NCBI RefSeq assembly: GCF_029227915.1 | Contig: NC_079875.1 | Location: 31,193,501-31,257,500, forward strand | Direction of reading: 5' to 3' | Source of the DNA: Hydractinia symbiolongicarpus | Lineage: Eukaryota; Cnidaria; Hydrozoa; Anthoathecata; Hydractiniidae | DNA: 64,000 bases | In this document: positions 31,635 through 42,044 of the stretch, one piece after another | Layout of the letters: each line of letters begins with the position of its first letter | Position numbering within the stretch: position 1 is the first letter of the stretch | Program-made: the position numbers and the translations under genes | Notes under the pieces: model-generated | Database searches by the model: none | Told to the model about the DNA's origin: nothing | The model's input: the letters and a program-made list of their open reading frames with translations, nothing else

Positions 31635-33195
31635 AAAACCTGTTAGACATCAGAGAAAAGACTCTAATGTATAACTTCCAAGTAATCTACATCCCGGGCA
31701 AGAAAAACGTAGGAGCAAACTTCATGTCCCGGATACCGCTTTCACCACCGTCAAACACCTCTGATAAGATCGAGGCTACTATCTCGGCTTCTATCCACCT
31801 CCGTTTCAACCAAAACAACTCGTGTTCCCTTGAGGACATCTCACGCAAAGCATCTGAAGACGCCGAGTACAAAGATCTCCACCGTACAATTCTCGAGGGA
31901 TTTCCAACCAACAAAGAAACTTTACCACAACATATCTTACCCTACTGGAGATTGAAAAATGACTTATATTGTGTAGACAATCTAATTATGCTTGAAGATC
32001 GCGTCCTGATACCACGCGCTCTTCGACGTACCCTACTAGAAGAGTTACACATCGGACACCAAGGCGTCAGCGCAATGAGAGAAAATGCAAAATGACGATT
32101 CTTCTGGCCACAAATGAGCTCACACATACAAAACCACAGGAGTCAATGCACCCGATGCAACCAAATCGCTCCCTCAAATCGACCGGAAGTCCCCGATCCG
32201 CCGATTTATCCATTCCAACAGACAGCTGCCGATCTATTTCACATGGCAGGGCGTCTGTATATAGTCTACGCAGATCGCTTCTCCGGTTGGCCAAAGGTAG
32301 CCTCAACCAAACCTGATGCTACAGCTACCACGGTTGTAAACATTCTTCGAAGATATTTCACAAATTTTGGCGTCCCCGAAGAACTGTCATCAGACGGGAG
32401 TCCGCCATTTACATCTCACGAGTTCGAAAACTTTCTACGATCTTGGAACGTTTCACATCGAGTATCCTCTGTCGGCTACCCCCAAAGCAACGGACGAGCA
32501 GAAGCCGCAGTTAAGACTGTCAAACGAATATTAACGACCAATATCAGTCAATCTGGGTCACTGGACACCGATAATGTCGCCAAAGCCCTTCTCCTGTACC
32601 GAAACACTCCATCATCAGACATGGGAGTCTCACCTTCTGAGCTCCTATTTGGACACCACATCAGAGACCATCTTCCAAGACGTTTCCGGAAAGAATGGAT
32701 TGACTTAGCCGATATTCGCGAGAACGCTTTTACGAGAAGACACCAACATGCTTGCACGACATCACAACGACAACTCCCTGTCTTGAAAGTTAGAGACACT
32801 TTTCCATTCAGAACCAAACTGGTAACGCCCCGCTTCGATGGGAAAAGACCGGGGTAATCAGCGAAAGTTTACCCCATCGACAATACCGTGTTGTAGTCGA
32901 TGGCAGCCGTCGTACAACATTACGTAATAGACAGTTTTTACGCCCAATACCAAACGAAACACGCAACGATATCATCGATTCAGACATTCTCCGACAAACA
33001 AAAGAAGAACATCTTCCCAGTACTAACGGGACAGATCTACCAGCAATCAATCAACCAGAAACAATTCCAACTGAACAAGAGACAACTCAGGCAGACACTC
33101 CACCATCAATCGTCTGCCCTCCGACACCCGTCATCCAAACGAGACGATCAACACGCACTAGAAGACCACCAGAAAGATTTAAAGACATGTTATAA
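31622..33195 (+). pseudogene. Pol, RNase H end and integrase part (stop + frameshift)
   Basis: Begins with the RNase H end (REKTLMYNFQVIYIPGKKNV), then the integrase H-H-C-C zinc domain (LLEELHIGHQG...CTRCNQ) interrupted by an in-frame TGA at 32,093-32,095. The DDE core is complete: Asp in TAADLFHMAGRLYIVYADRF, Asp in LSSDGSPPF, and Glu in PQSNGRAEAAVKTVKR, about 32,220-32,520. A frameshift near 32,845 leads to VISESLPHRQYRVVVDGSRR and the basic C-terminus. The intact enzyme would insert the cDNA into the genome; this copy cannot. Confidence 0.9.
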
Positions 33196-33199
33196 AATA

Positions 33200-34405
33200 G
33201 ACATTTACACACGAAATTACTCGTGTCCATCATTTAGTATATTTAGTGAACTCTACTCGTTATGATCTAGCATTTATTATTATTCAAGATTATAGCATAT
33301 CAGCAAGTCAAAACATTGTCTCAGTTATTGATCTCATCCTTATACATCTATGGAAGATATTCTCAATATGTCTGTCTGCAAGTTTGTCCTAGGCATGCTG
33401 ACGAGCCCTGACATTGGGCGAAACAGTCTAAAAATGATTTATGCTAACGAAATACATTTAAGTTGTCATTCTTTTTCTATTTGAAGTGTTTATGCGGAGC
33501 TGCGGCGTTTATGAGAATGTTTCGTTTCTGTTATCAAGGTCTAAAACGTCTGCATACGAGGTTGTTTTTTGTCCCTGTTTAAGCCTATTTCAGGGTTCGC
33601 AAAGCCCGTTTTACCAAGACCCCCAGCTGTATATTCAAATTTTCTTAGTAGGAAAGAAAATTTGCTAGATCCGCCCCTGCTATTTATCGACCAACATGGT
33701 AAATTTCTGGCAATCGAACACGGAAAAGAAGCTTTTACGCTTTAAGCTTTCCAAATGCATTAGTGACATAAATCAAGAGTAAATTATGAAATAAGATGTT
33801 ATGAGTCTGAGGAAACACTCAATGCATATGGTAAAGCAATGCAAGATGTGGTGTGTTAGAGTCAGTTTTAAGCTATTTAGTTATGATAAAGGTTTCAACG
33901 GATCGAAATTGAAGTCGATACTTGCCAAAATGCGATTGGAATTTATACCCGTCTCCAAGTATACCGTCCTTAGCATACGGTTTTGCTACACGATTTTTCG
34001 TATTTTTGGATAAAATAGCGTGCGCGGGACCCACAAGACTCCATGCAGAGCAAATACGGTCAAATTCGCCCTGTATTATATATTTTCATTTTTCTCTTGC
34101 TGAAAGAGTTTCCCACATTACAAATTATATTTTATGTCTTAATACAGAATGAACAGTTGTTTTGTAAGGATTTTTTTGAAAGCCTAGTGTGGCCAATTAA
34201 GTCCAAACGCGGAAAACACAAGTCTGGTTTTAGAGATGTACATCTTCTTGTTGTCAGAACACATGCGGGACTGGTTATTTTAGAAAGCTCCCCACCCATT
34301 GACCATGCCTGTACACTCCATCAGTTAGAAAAGACAGATTCCCATGTGTCCTTAGCTAGATCAACATATACATATATATACATTGGTTCTTTATTGCTAG
34401 TTTTA
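33200..34405. other. No recognisable gene
   Basis: Should contain the 3' LTR just after 33,195 but no duplicate was found. Overlapping short frames on the plus strand at 33.8-34.4 kb have no family resemblance. Confidence 0.35.
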
Positions 34406-34410
34406 TAGCC

Positions 34411-34530
34411 TCACATTACATAACTTTTTTCTTCAGAAATGATTTTCTCGTCATTATCCACACCTCCAGCTTTTTCCCCCTCATCTAAACTGTCGTCTTC
34501 AATGACTAGCTTTTCGACTATTTTAACCAT
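34411..34530 (-). CDS. Possible short acidic ORF or first exon
   Basis: ATG-initiated frame MVKIVEKLVIEDDSLDEGEK continuing for 39 codons to TGA. Strongly acidic after residue 10. Could be the first exon of an unseen gene; no other support. Confidence 0.2.
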   Translation of the reverse strand: MVKIVEKLVIEDDSLDEGEKAGGVDNDEKIISEEKSYVM

Positions 34531-34859
34531 TTTTCAATTCAATTTAATTATTTGCCATAGAAAAGTTCAGACTACATTAGGTATAACCCATTATATAAAT
34601 AGTTACATATAGTTATATTCAATAGCTGGGGACCAACGCCATAGCGATGTTAATAGCTACAGGGAGGAAAAATACTATTCCAAATGATTATGAGATAACA
34701 AGACAGCAAGCTGTGATGATGGAACAGGTATAACGACCCTTAAAGTTAAAATTGTAGAGGCTACCCCCTCTGAAGATCGAAACACAGTGAAAGATCTCCG
34801 TTTTTCAAGGATAATAGTTATGTTGTCAACTCTTCTTTTTGCAACGTTTAACAAAAGTT

Positions 34860-35172
34860 CTTGGTTTCGGCGGATGGTGTCAATGAATGTGGCTGGTGTC
34901 CTGCAGGAGGCAGGGGATGTTTACTCAAGGGTCCGAAAAAGATCCAAAGCATGAGTGAATTTAACTAATCCTTATGTTTCCACGTTCATAGGTGTTTGTT
35001 TCAGTACAGCCGAAATCCATGAGATTTTCTATCATCCCTGTAAAAGGCAGAATACAGAAGTTTTCCAGTTGCTTCTTATTCTTTGGAGCAAAACCTGCTT
35101 TTTCATTAATATCCCTGTCTTAAAAGGCTAGTTATATCTGCATTGCGATGTAGTTACTCATATTCTCTTTCA
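34860..35172 (-). repeat. Repeat family C, copy 2 (inverted)
   Basis: Reverse complement of 6,100-6,400 along most of its length, with the end near ATTCTCTTTC corresponding to the fragment at 8,896. Confidence 0.65.
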
Positions 35173-35174
35173 TG

Positions 35175-36935
35175 CTCCTCCATTTTAAGTAATGACAGTG
35201 GAACAGACCATTTGTCATTGCAACGCATTTCTTTTTGTGCCTGGAGTAATTTTCCTTCATGGCAATAACATCACAATAGAGACGAAGGTTTGTCTTTTTT
35301 GTTATCTTGTTTACTTTGATATTTGGAAGAATCATTTGCTGATTGTTCTTTGTTAAAAAATACAATGCCTTTTTTTCGAATTGTTGGATCTTTGGCAATT
35401 TGAACGCATTCTTGACGTTTTTGTTAATGAGCAAAATCGTTTGGGCCATTTTGATTCAAATAAGGACTGAAAAGATGACTTTAACATTAACACCTTTTTA
35501 AACAAGCATCAGGAAAATTGAGATCGATCCTAATTCTGCGCAGTCTTGGCAAAAGTCAGGTTTACTTGCATTCAATTAATCATTTCGGGAGTTCACAAAA
35601 TTTTTAAATAAAAGTACATACTGTTAAGTGTAAATTTAAAACATCGATATTATTTCCCTGACTAAAATCCAGTATTCTACTTAAAAAAAAATAAAAAAAA
35701 ATGACGTAACTCTTTAAATTATTACTTTTTTCATAAATTAACAAAATTAGATTTTTACGACAAATATGTAGTCAAATAACAAAAGTTTTGAGAAATATTC
35801 TTATTTACATTACATGCCAATAAGTGTTAATAAGTTACTGGGGCTTAATAATTATATTGAAAACCTATTTTAGTATACATAAGTACTAGTTATCGCTTAT
35901 AGAGAACATAATGGCCCGCGCAGATACAAACAAAATACGGCTATTATTAAGAAAACTAGTCATCAACTCATTGCATTTCGCATTTCCCTCGCGTGAAATA
36001 AAAAAGTTATCCAGCTAAGCAAATCAATCATCGATTCTCATGTTTAGGAAAGGGTGTTTGCTTCAACGTACACTCTCAAGTGATCAAAGATAGCCATCCG
36101 TTTTGCTAAAGAACTCTCACATGAAAAAGTAAACATGCTTTGCATTTCTCAATAGTCATTGCACCTTTATTCAAAGATTTGCATGTTAAAAAAGGGATGA
36201 AAGGGGATGCATTCCACCAAATTTTACTTCAAGAGATGAGAGAATCAAACTAAACAACATATACGGCTACAAAATATTTATTATCCACAGTATCTACCAG
36301 CAACCTAATCCAAGAGTTGACAATGGATTATCTCATTCGCAACAGACTGAATCTTACACACAGTATTTAATTGTTTCTTTCATCGTCACTACTACTGCTA
36401 TTGTCATTAATTTCCTCATGTGTTATCTGTGAGAAAAAATGAACTGTTTATGCCAAAAGGCAATCGTTTAGAAGTGGCAGGTCCACCCCATATCTCTACT
36501 AAAAAATCGTAGTGTTCAAAAACAAGTTAACCACTTCCAGAACGAGAACCATATATTACTGCTTTTGAAATTGATTGATGGATTTCCTTTGTTTTACAGA
36601 TTTCCTTTGTTTTTTTCAATGATACGATTTTTGCCTTTTCTTTGAACAGCACTTTTGAAACTGGTCAACTATTATCTTCTTTTGTGGTGTCTATCGTTCT
36701 TCTTATTCTTATTCCTTTTTACTAGTAGCTATTCTGATAAAGGACCACAAAATAGTAACATTTAAACTTTTTTTAAGCGGTAGTAATGTCCACCTGTCAG
36801 TTTCTTAACGACAGTCTCTTTTAATTGATACTTGCAAATCATGGTTTAATATTATTTTTTTTTTTTTTTTTTGACGACATCACTTTCCTATTTATTTTTC
36901 CTTAAATTTCATCACTTTCAGGATCAAACAATAGG
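35175..36935. other. No recognisable gene
   Basis: AT-rich. A 105-codon Lys/Asn-rich minus-strand frame (35,132-35,449) overlaps repeat C and is unsupported. A poly-T run of about 18 lies near 36,855-36,872. Confidence 0.4.
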
Positions 36936-36939
36936 CTTT

Positions 36940-37885
36940 GCGTACCCCTCAGATTGCTTTCTCTTCTCCCAAACATTGCATGATATACAAGATTTTAAGA
37001 GAACGTCAACGTCGACACTTGTGATATCTCTGTCATGACTCCATTTAAGGATGCATAACCTCGACCCTGCCAAGATCCATCCGTACTTGCTTCTATATTG
37101 ACAATTGTATTGTCATCAAAATTGTCTTTCAGCATTTCTTTTCTGATTTCATTTGCAGCTTTAACCATTGAATTCCTGGCTGTGGCAACATAAGAATTAT
37201 GTAATTCTTTATTTATGGATTCAAAAGAATCTAAGTTCATTGGTTGTGGCATATTCATTATTGCGCAAAATGTTTTCATGGCAATATGACCACAATGGCT
37301 AGATAGTTGATTTCATATGACTTCCTACCTCTCCCTCTGTCTTCTTGTAATACTTCACAGGAAGTTTTAAAATTCATTTCCCAATCACATTTATTACATT
37401 TCAGAAACAGAGCATGCGAAAGTCCTTTCTTCTTTTCTACATCATGCTGAATTTTGATCGCAGAAGTGCAGCTAGGGCATTTAGCTACAACGTAGAGTAA
37501 CCCAAGCAGAAGGTCTGTGTCGATCAGTATGTTGCATTCATAGTTAGAATGTGGATCTTCAGGTTGTTGTGTATTTTCATCTGGATTTTCGTTCAATTCC
37601 TCATGTGTTTGTGCACTTGAATCTGTCTCAGAAACATTTTTTCTCTCATAGTAACGTCTTTTTCTAGCTCTCTCAAATTTAAATCTTTTACCTGATCCCA
37701 TAATTTCAATGTAAAGGTCTTTTCTATACCAATATAAGACTCCATCATCAGCAGCAGTTCAACACTAAATGTAAAACTAGGCTCGCATTTGAAAGTAACT
37801 ATGTGGTTTTAACTCATGGAATTTAGCGCGGGAAAAGGGAGAAATAGCTGCAGCACGCCCCTAATGGGTGTTTTAAAATTTTGAA
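36940..37885 (-). pseudogene. Mutator-like transposase relic, copy 2
   Basis: Same family as 16.7-17.9 kb and better preserved in the middle. N-terminus MGSGKRFKFERARKRRYYER at 37,701; KCPSCTSAIKIQHDVEKKK, LSHALFLKCNKCDWEMNF and YEIN to about 37,290; after the same one-base frameshift as copy 1, QLSSHCGHIAMKTFCAIMNM then VNIEASTDGSWQGRGYASLN at about 37,070-37,020, the DGSWQxRGY hallmark of the PF20700-type domain. The C-terminal NYYG part is missing. Non-coding similarity to copy 1 continues to about 37,885, ending near GGGTGTTTTAAAATTTTGAA, a candidate element boundary. Confidence 0.85.
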
Positions 37886-37889
37886 GGAA

Positions 37890-38440
37890 AAAGACTCAAA
37901 AATGACCTAGAAAATACATCCAACCAGTTACTAGGGAGGGCTGTTGCTATGAAACTTTAATAATAAGTACCTGAGTATCGGTAAAACATTTTTTTCATTT
38001 TTCCATTTTTTTTACAGGAGAGCCACCTTGAAAATTTTAATCCTGATAAATATTTTTAAACTGGATAGAAACAAGTTTATTGAGAGAAGTTACGCAGAAA
38101 TCATGTATAGAAAATAAAGGTCGATATTTCTTTCAAAAGTCTAACGTTTCAATATATGTATATCATAAGCTCATATCTTAAGAGCTACATTTTTACGTAG
38201 CGTTGTGACAAAAGAGGATGGGTTATGTCTTCCGAGTTTTTTCCGGCAACCCAAGTCAAACATTACATACCTAATGAGTCGTTGTTGCTTATTCTTGGCA
38301 ATATACTACGGACAGGTTCTATAAATAAACAAATTAAAATTAGAATAAGTCACAAGAAATACATTAAATGTCTTCTTTTATCTGAGAAAACTGGAGTTTT
38401 TTATGGTTGTTGCTAAGGCAGGTCATGGAATGACAAAATT
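37890..38440. other. No recognisable gene
   Basis: AT-rich spacer. Confidence 0.35.
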
Positions 38441-38444
38441 ATAC

Positions 38445-38890
38445 CTTCTTCTTTTTCTTCTAAATGGACAGATGAAGGGTCAACAGTCGCTATGGAGGGA
38501 GAGCTAAGATGAGATAAGACGATTTATTGACAATTATTGTGATATAATAACAGAAAGGATGTATTACACAATCAAGAGAGCCATGACGACTCCTTGTCAA
38601 ATATACACTCAAGGCTAAGCATACATACCTAGTGTCTCGTCGAAAATTGGCAAATTTGAGTCAGGTTTTATAAGTTGACCAAATAAATTGTGTTTTTAAC
38701 AGTTTAAGGTGCTAAAACAAAGCGGTAACTGGGACAGAGAGCACCTTTTCTTTTTTGTATCTATGAGAAATTAGAATAGTTTTGTGAAACTGACATGCGC
38801 TTTCGCAGAAATCAGAATAAGAAATTATACCTATTTCTTCTGTTTTGTCCAAAAAGACAGATGCAGGGTCAACACTTGCTATGGATGGAA
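38445..38890 (-). other. Pair of duplicated small exons, minus strand
   Basis: Two segments, 38,890-38,831 and 38,503-38,445, read PSIASVDPASVFLDKTEEI and PSIATVDPSSVHLEEKEE. Each is preceded by TTATCTCA(C/T)CTTAG and followed by GTATAATTT, so both coding and splice-like flanks are duplicated ~390 bp apart. This suggests repeated small exons of an unknown gene or a duplicated relic. Start phases differ by one base, so they may not both be functional. Confidence 0.35.
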
Positions 38891-39242
38891 CTAAGGTGAG
38901 ATAAGGAATCATATATTATAACAGTCAAAGTGTTAAAATAATGAATCAACGAAACAAGCTGCAACACATCACCCTAGAAGTATAATTTGTTATTAGCGTC
39001 TCCCTCATTAAAGCACCCCACGTAACAAGTATTCTCTCCCTCTAAAAGAAAGAGGCGCTTAATAGAAAATTCTTTATATTCATATCAACCAAAACAAAAC
39101 AAACCTCGTAAATGATCTTAAAAGAAATCTTATTAAAAAAGTTACAACTTGATTTTCTAGGAATTTTAACTGCCATTTGACACTTTTAACGTGGTAGCTA
39201 TTTCTTATTTATACTTATGCGGGAATACAATCGGGCCTTGCT

Positions 39243-39914
39243 TTAGATCTGTTTTTCAGATTTCTTTATATTTAAAAAATCCATCTTCTCCCGTTCACAA
39301 GCTATAGTGAGATTCTGTTGTTCCAACTCCTTCTCAAAATACTGAATGATAAGCGCAGCATCTTCCTTAGACCAACCACGTTCTGGAGTTTTCAGATGAT
39401 CAACAACACCAAGAACTTTTTGTATCATGGCATGCACTGCTCTTGCTTGTTTTTGTTTTTTACTCCGTAGATTTTGCTGGCAGTCTAAAGCGAGTAAGCA
39501 ATTATTGCTCATCTGTTTGTTTCTCATCTACCCATATACCGAGATACACTAACTTTTATCCTTGAAATCGCATCTGGTGTTATCTCAGGTAAATTGTCTC
39601 CGTAGAAAGTCATAGAAGTGTTACAGTGACAAAAGATTCCGTTTAATTTTTAAATCTTTGTACGCCTTTGTCTTTTCCGCATACATTGTCACACAGGTGT
39701 CGCAAATTTTATATTTGCTGACTAAATCATTTGGATTTGAGGAACGCAAAGCTGCCAAGCTCCTATTTGCTACTTTGACTGCATAGCATTTTTGTGACTG
39801 CATAGTGCTTTTATGGCAACTCTTCCCTCCCTTGAATGAAATTTTATGCGTCACGAATCTTAATGCCTTTGCCTTGACAAACTTTCCGCAACCCTTTCTA
39901 TATTGATTACACAC
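39243..39914 (-). CDS. Unknown Lys/Cys-rich ORF pair
   Basis: Two minus-strand frames, 39,914-39,621 and 39,527-39,243, lie close together. The first has several cysteines (RKGCGKF, KSCHKS, KICDTC) in a basic context; the second looks like a helical tail (EDAALIIQYFEKELEQQNLT). They may be one broken gene or exons around a short intron. I cannot name the family. Confidence 0.3.
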
Positions 39915-39919
39915 ATAAA

Positions 39920-40250
39920 AACGATCTTCCGCTTCTGAGACGCACTACCAAACGATTCAATAACCTATTTCCACACGTTATAAAGAATGGCATGAAGGTA
40001 AATTTGGAAGAAATTTTACACGCTTTGGTACAACATAGAGGTCTAGACGACCTGTTTATGAATAATTAAAGGTAGGCGAACTGCTCTTCGGCTGTTTAAT
40101 TTTAGTTCGTAATAAGTGTTGATTTAAAGACCGGACTGACGGGTTTGGTTATATTCTCCATAAAATCCTCTATATATATTCATCAATACATATGTTAAAG
40201 TGACAAAGACAATAGCAAATTTACTGGTACAAAAGGAAATGGAGAATCAT
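39920..40250. other. No recognisable gene
   Basis: AT-rich spacer upstream of the helicase-type exons. Confidence 0.35.
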
Positions 40251-40254
40251 GTCT

Positions 40255-40506
40255 TGAGACATTAGACTTTAGCATTCGGGCAGAATTTACGTGCGTATAT
40301 AGATACCCTGTTGGGCACTCTAATGTGCAGGTGGTAGATTTAACATTTATTTTTTCGTTTAAATCCATTCTACTCTTTTTTGTTGTATGTTTGTATTTTC
40401 ATAATGCAGCATCTTCTCAAGGTTTTACGTTCGTTTGTCAGCATCTGTGCAATCTGAAGTTAACAGAGCCATAAATGGTGCTATTATGACATGCTCTACA
40501 AAAATA
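40255..40506 (+). pseudogene. Two N-terminal exons of the Pif1-element gene, second copy
   Basis: LAFGQNLRAYIDTLLGTLMC ends at a donor near 40,330 and matches the exon at 21,686-21,750 (LAFANKLRAYIDTILGTLMC). After an ~80-nt intron comes SRFYVRLSASVQSEVNRAIN, matching SRFYFGVSVSDATAIN at 21.85 kb. Exon order and the intron position are conserved, but the rest of the gene is absent, so this is a 3'-truncated relic of the same element family. Confidence 0.6.
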
Positions 40507-40714
40507 GTAAGGTAAGGAAAAAGAGGGAAAATTACAAAGTGCGAAGCACACGATATGTACGTATGTATCTTGTTTGATGGGGAGTACTTTTTTCAACATA
40601 CACTAACGATGGTGCCATTTCGCAATTTCTCTAAAGTTACAAGAAAAGAAAAGAAGATCTCCCACCTTCATTAGCCCTCCTATTGTTAATAGGTTATCTA
40701 ATAAAAATACATAA

Positions 40715-40835
40715 GAGAAATTTTGCTTAGATGCGAAACCTTCAGAGGGTTGCACCTCTACATTTTACTACTGCTTGTCATTAGACAAGTATTATCATTA
40801 CAACACCACATCGTCAAACATTATTACTGCAATAC
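40715..40835 (-). repeat. Repeat family B, copy 2
   Basis: CTTCAGAGGGTTGCACCTCT and TGTCATTAGACAAGTATTAT match 41,930-42,000 and, inverted, 2,452-2,560. Confidence 0.6.
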
Positions 40836-41248
40836 AACAACAGTAAATTCTGCTCTCTAAGATCAAGGAGTTAGTTCTTCAGATAAAACGATACATGTTA
40901 TATATCCTGTATTTTGGTAAACTGTCTGACGAATTAAGTATCTTATAACACTACAATCAATTAAAAATGCCACTGAGCAAATCTCAGCTAGAAAAAATAA
41001 GCAAAAACGAACCGTTACCGCTCGTACAAGACTTGCAAAAATTGCAAGATAATAAATGCTGAACTCGTTGTTTTTGCTTACGTATTTTAACTTTTGACAT
41101 TGTACTAGTATTAGCTAAAAAAAAGAAAACAATGATTTATACACGAACAAGCAATTCCATCAAGTAAACACTCTCATCTTGCAATTCATCTCACATCTAA
41201 TCATCATTTTTTCTTCTGTTTGTAATTATATTCAAAATTCGAATGTTT

Positions 41249-41346
41249 GCTACAATACTTAAACAAATGGACAATGTCAAGGTTATAAAGTACAGTAGCT
41301 ACAATACTTAAATGAATGGACAATGTCAAGGTTATAAAGTACAGTG
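41249..41346. repeat. Two-copy 49-bp tandem duplication
   Basis: GCTACAATACTTAAA...TATAAAGTACAGTA occurs twice in tandem (start 41,249 and 41,298) with only a few differences. Confidence 0.85.
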
Positions 41347-41349
41347 CTG

Positions 41350-41885
41350 TATTCCTCTTTTTTTCTTTTAAAAGGATTATTGTAACGCATTTTTGGAGGC
41401 TCGACATGATGCTTAGCATATGCTTAAAATTTTCCCTTATCCGATAAGCGCAATGCTTATAAAAAACAACATGTATATAAGACAGTCCTTCTGTCACTGC
41501 TATTCTCCATTTCTAGGGCATCGACAGGTGTTGCTACAGGATGAGTATCAGGTAATAACTGACTTGGATCAAATCCTTGAAACTCAGTTGCCTCCTTCCC
41601 ATCCTTCTCATTGCGGTTTCCACATACTGTCTCCACAAAACGTATCAGGAGAAAAATAAAGTTTAATCAGGTACTCACCATTTTATACATATACGTTTTG
41701 ACATTGTGTGATGAGATTCTTTTATATGCAGTTTTAGCTTTTGCTTTAGCGAAAAGGTTTTCTTGCAGTGTGTGCAATTTAACATCTTTTTAGAATTAAC
41801 GCCAAAAGGATTTTCTTGCTCTTCCTGTTCATGTATTTGAATTGCTTTAATATTTGTTCTGTCGCTGTTTTTCTGTGTTTTGCGG
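41350..41885. other. No recognisable gene
   Basis: A plus-strand frame ending at 41,659 (LLQDEYQVITDLDQILETQL) is unassigned and unsupported. Confidence 0.3.
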
Positions 41886-41889
41886 TAAA

Positions 41890-42040
41890 TGTCAATGAAA
41901 ATCCTTGCAAAAAGGGAGATTTTGCTTTTTTAAAAGATCTTTAGAGGGTTGCAACCTAACTATAGTATAACCAGCTGTCATTAGACAAGTAATATCATTG
42001 CGGCTAGTTGTTTTGTCACCTCATCATCATTCTTTTCTAA
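41890..42040 (-). repeat. Repeat family B, copy 3
   Basis: Contains CTTTAGAGGGTTGCAACCT, AGCTGTCATTAGACAAGTAA and, further out, GTTTTGTCACCTCATC, all inverted relative to 2,440-2,560; the flanking CTTGCAAAAAGGGAGATTTTG matches the CTCCCTTTTTACAAGG block of TIR family A, linking B to A. Confidence 0.65.
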
Positions 42041-42044
42041 AATT

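Larger units (their letters stand above)
28640..33195 (+). mobile_element. Ty3/Gypsy LTR retrotransposon internal region
   Basis: Gag, protease, reverse transcriptase, RNase H and integrase occur in Ty3/Gypsy order over 4.55 kb, ending with the basic RTRRPPERFKDML tail and a TAA at 33,193-33,195. Composition is clearly more GC-rich than the flanks, which marks a recent arrival. I count about eight disabling lesions (three or four frameshifts, four in-frame stops). No matching LTR pair was found at 28.3-28.6 and 33.2-33.5 kb, so the LTRs are lost or too diverged to see by eye. Confidence 0.92.

Noticed and set aside
28300-33500. LTR pair for the Ty3/Gypsy element
   Set aside because: I compared the sequence upstream of gag with that after 33,195 and found no convincing direct repeat; two GGTCACAC words near 28,540 and 28,575 were not enough.
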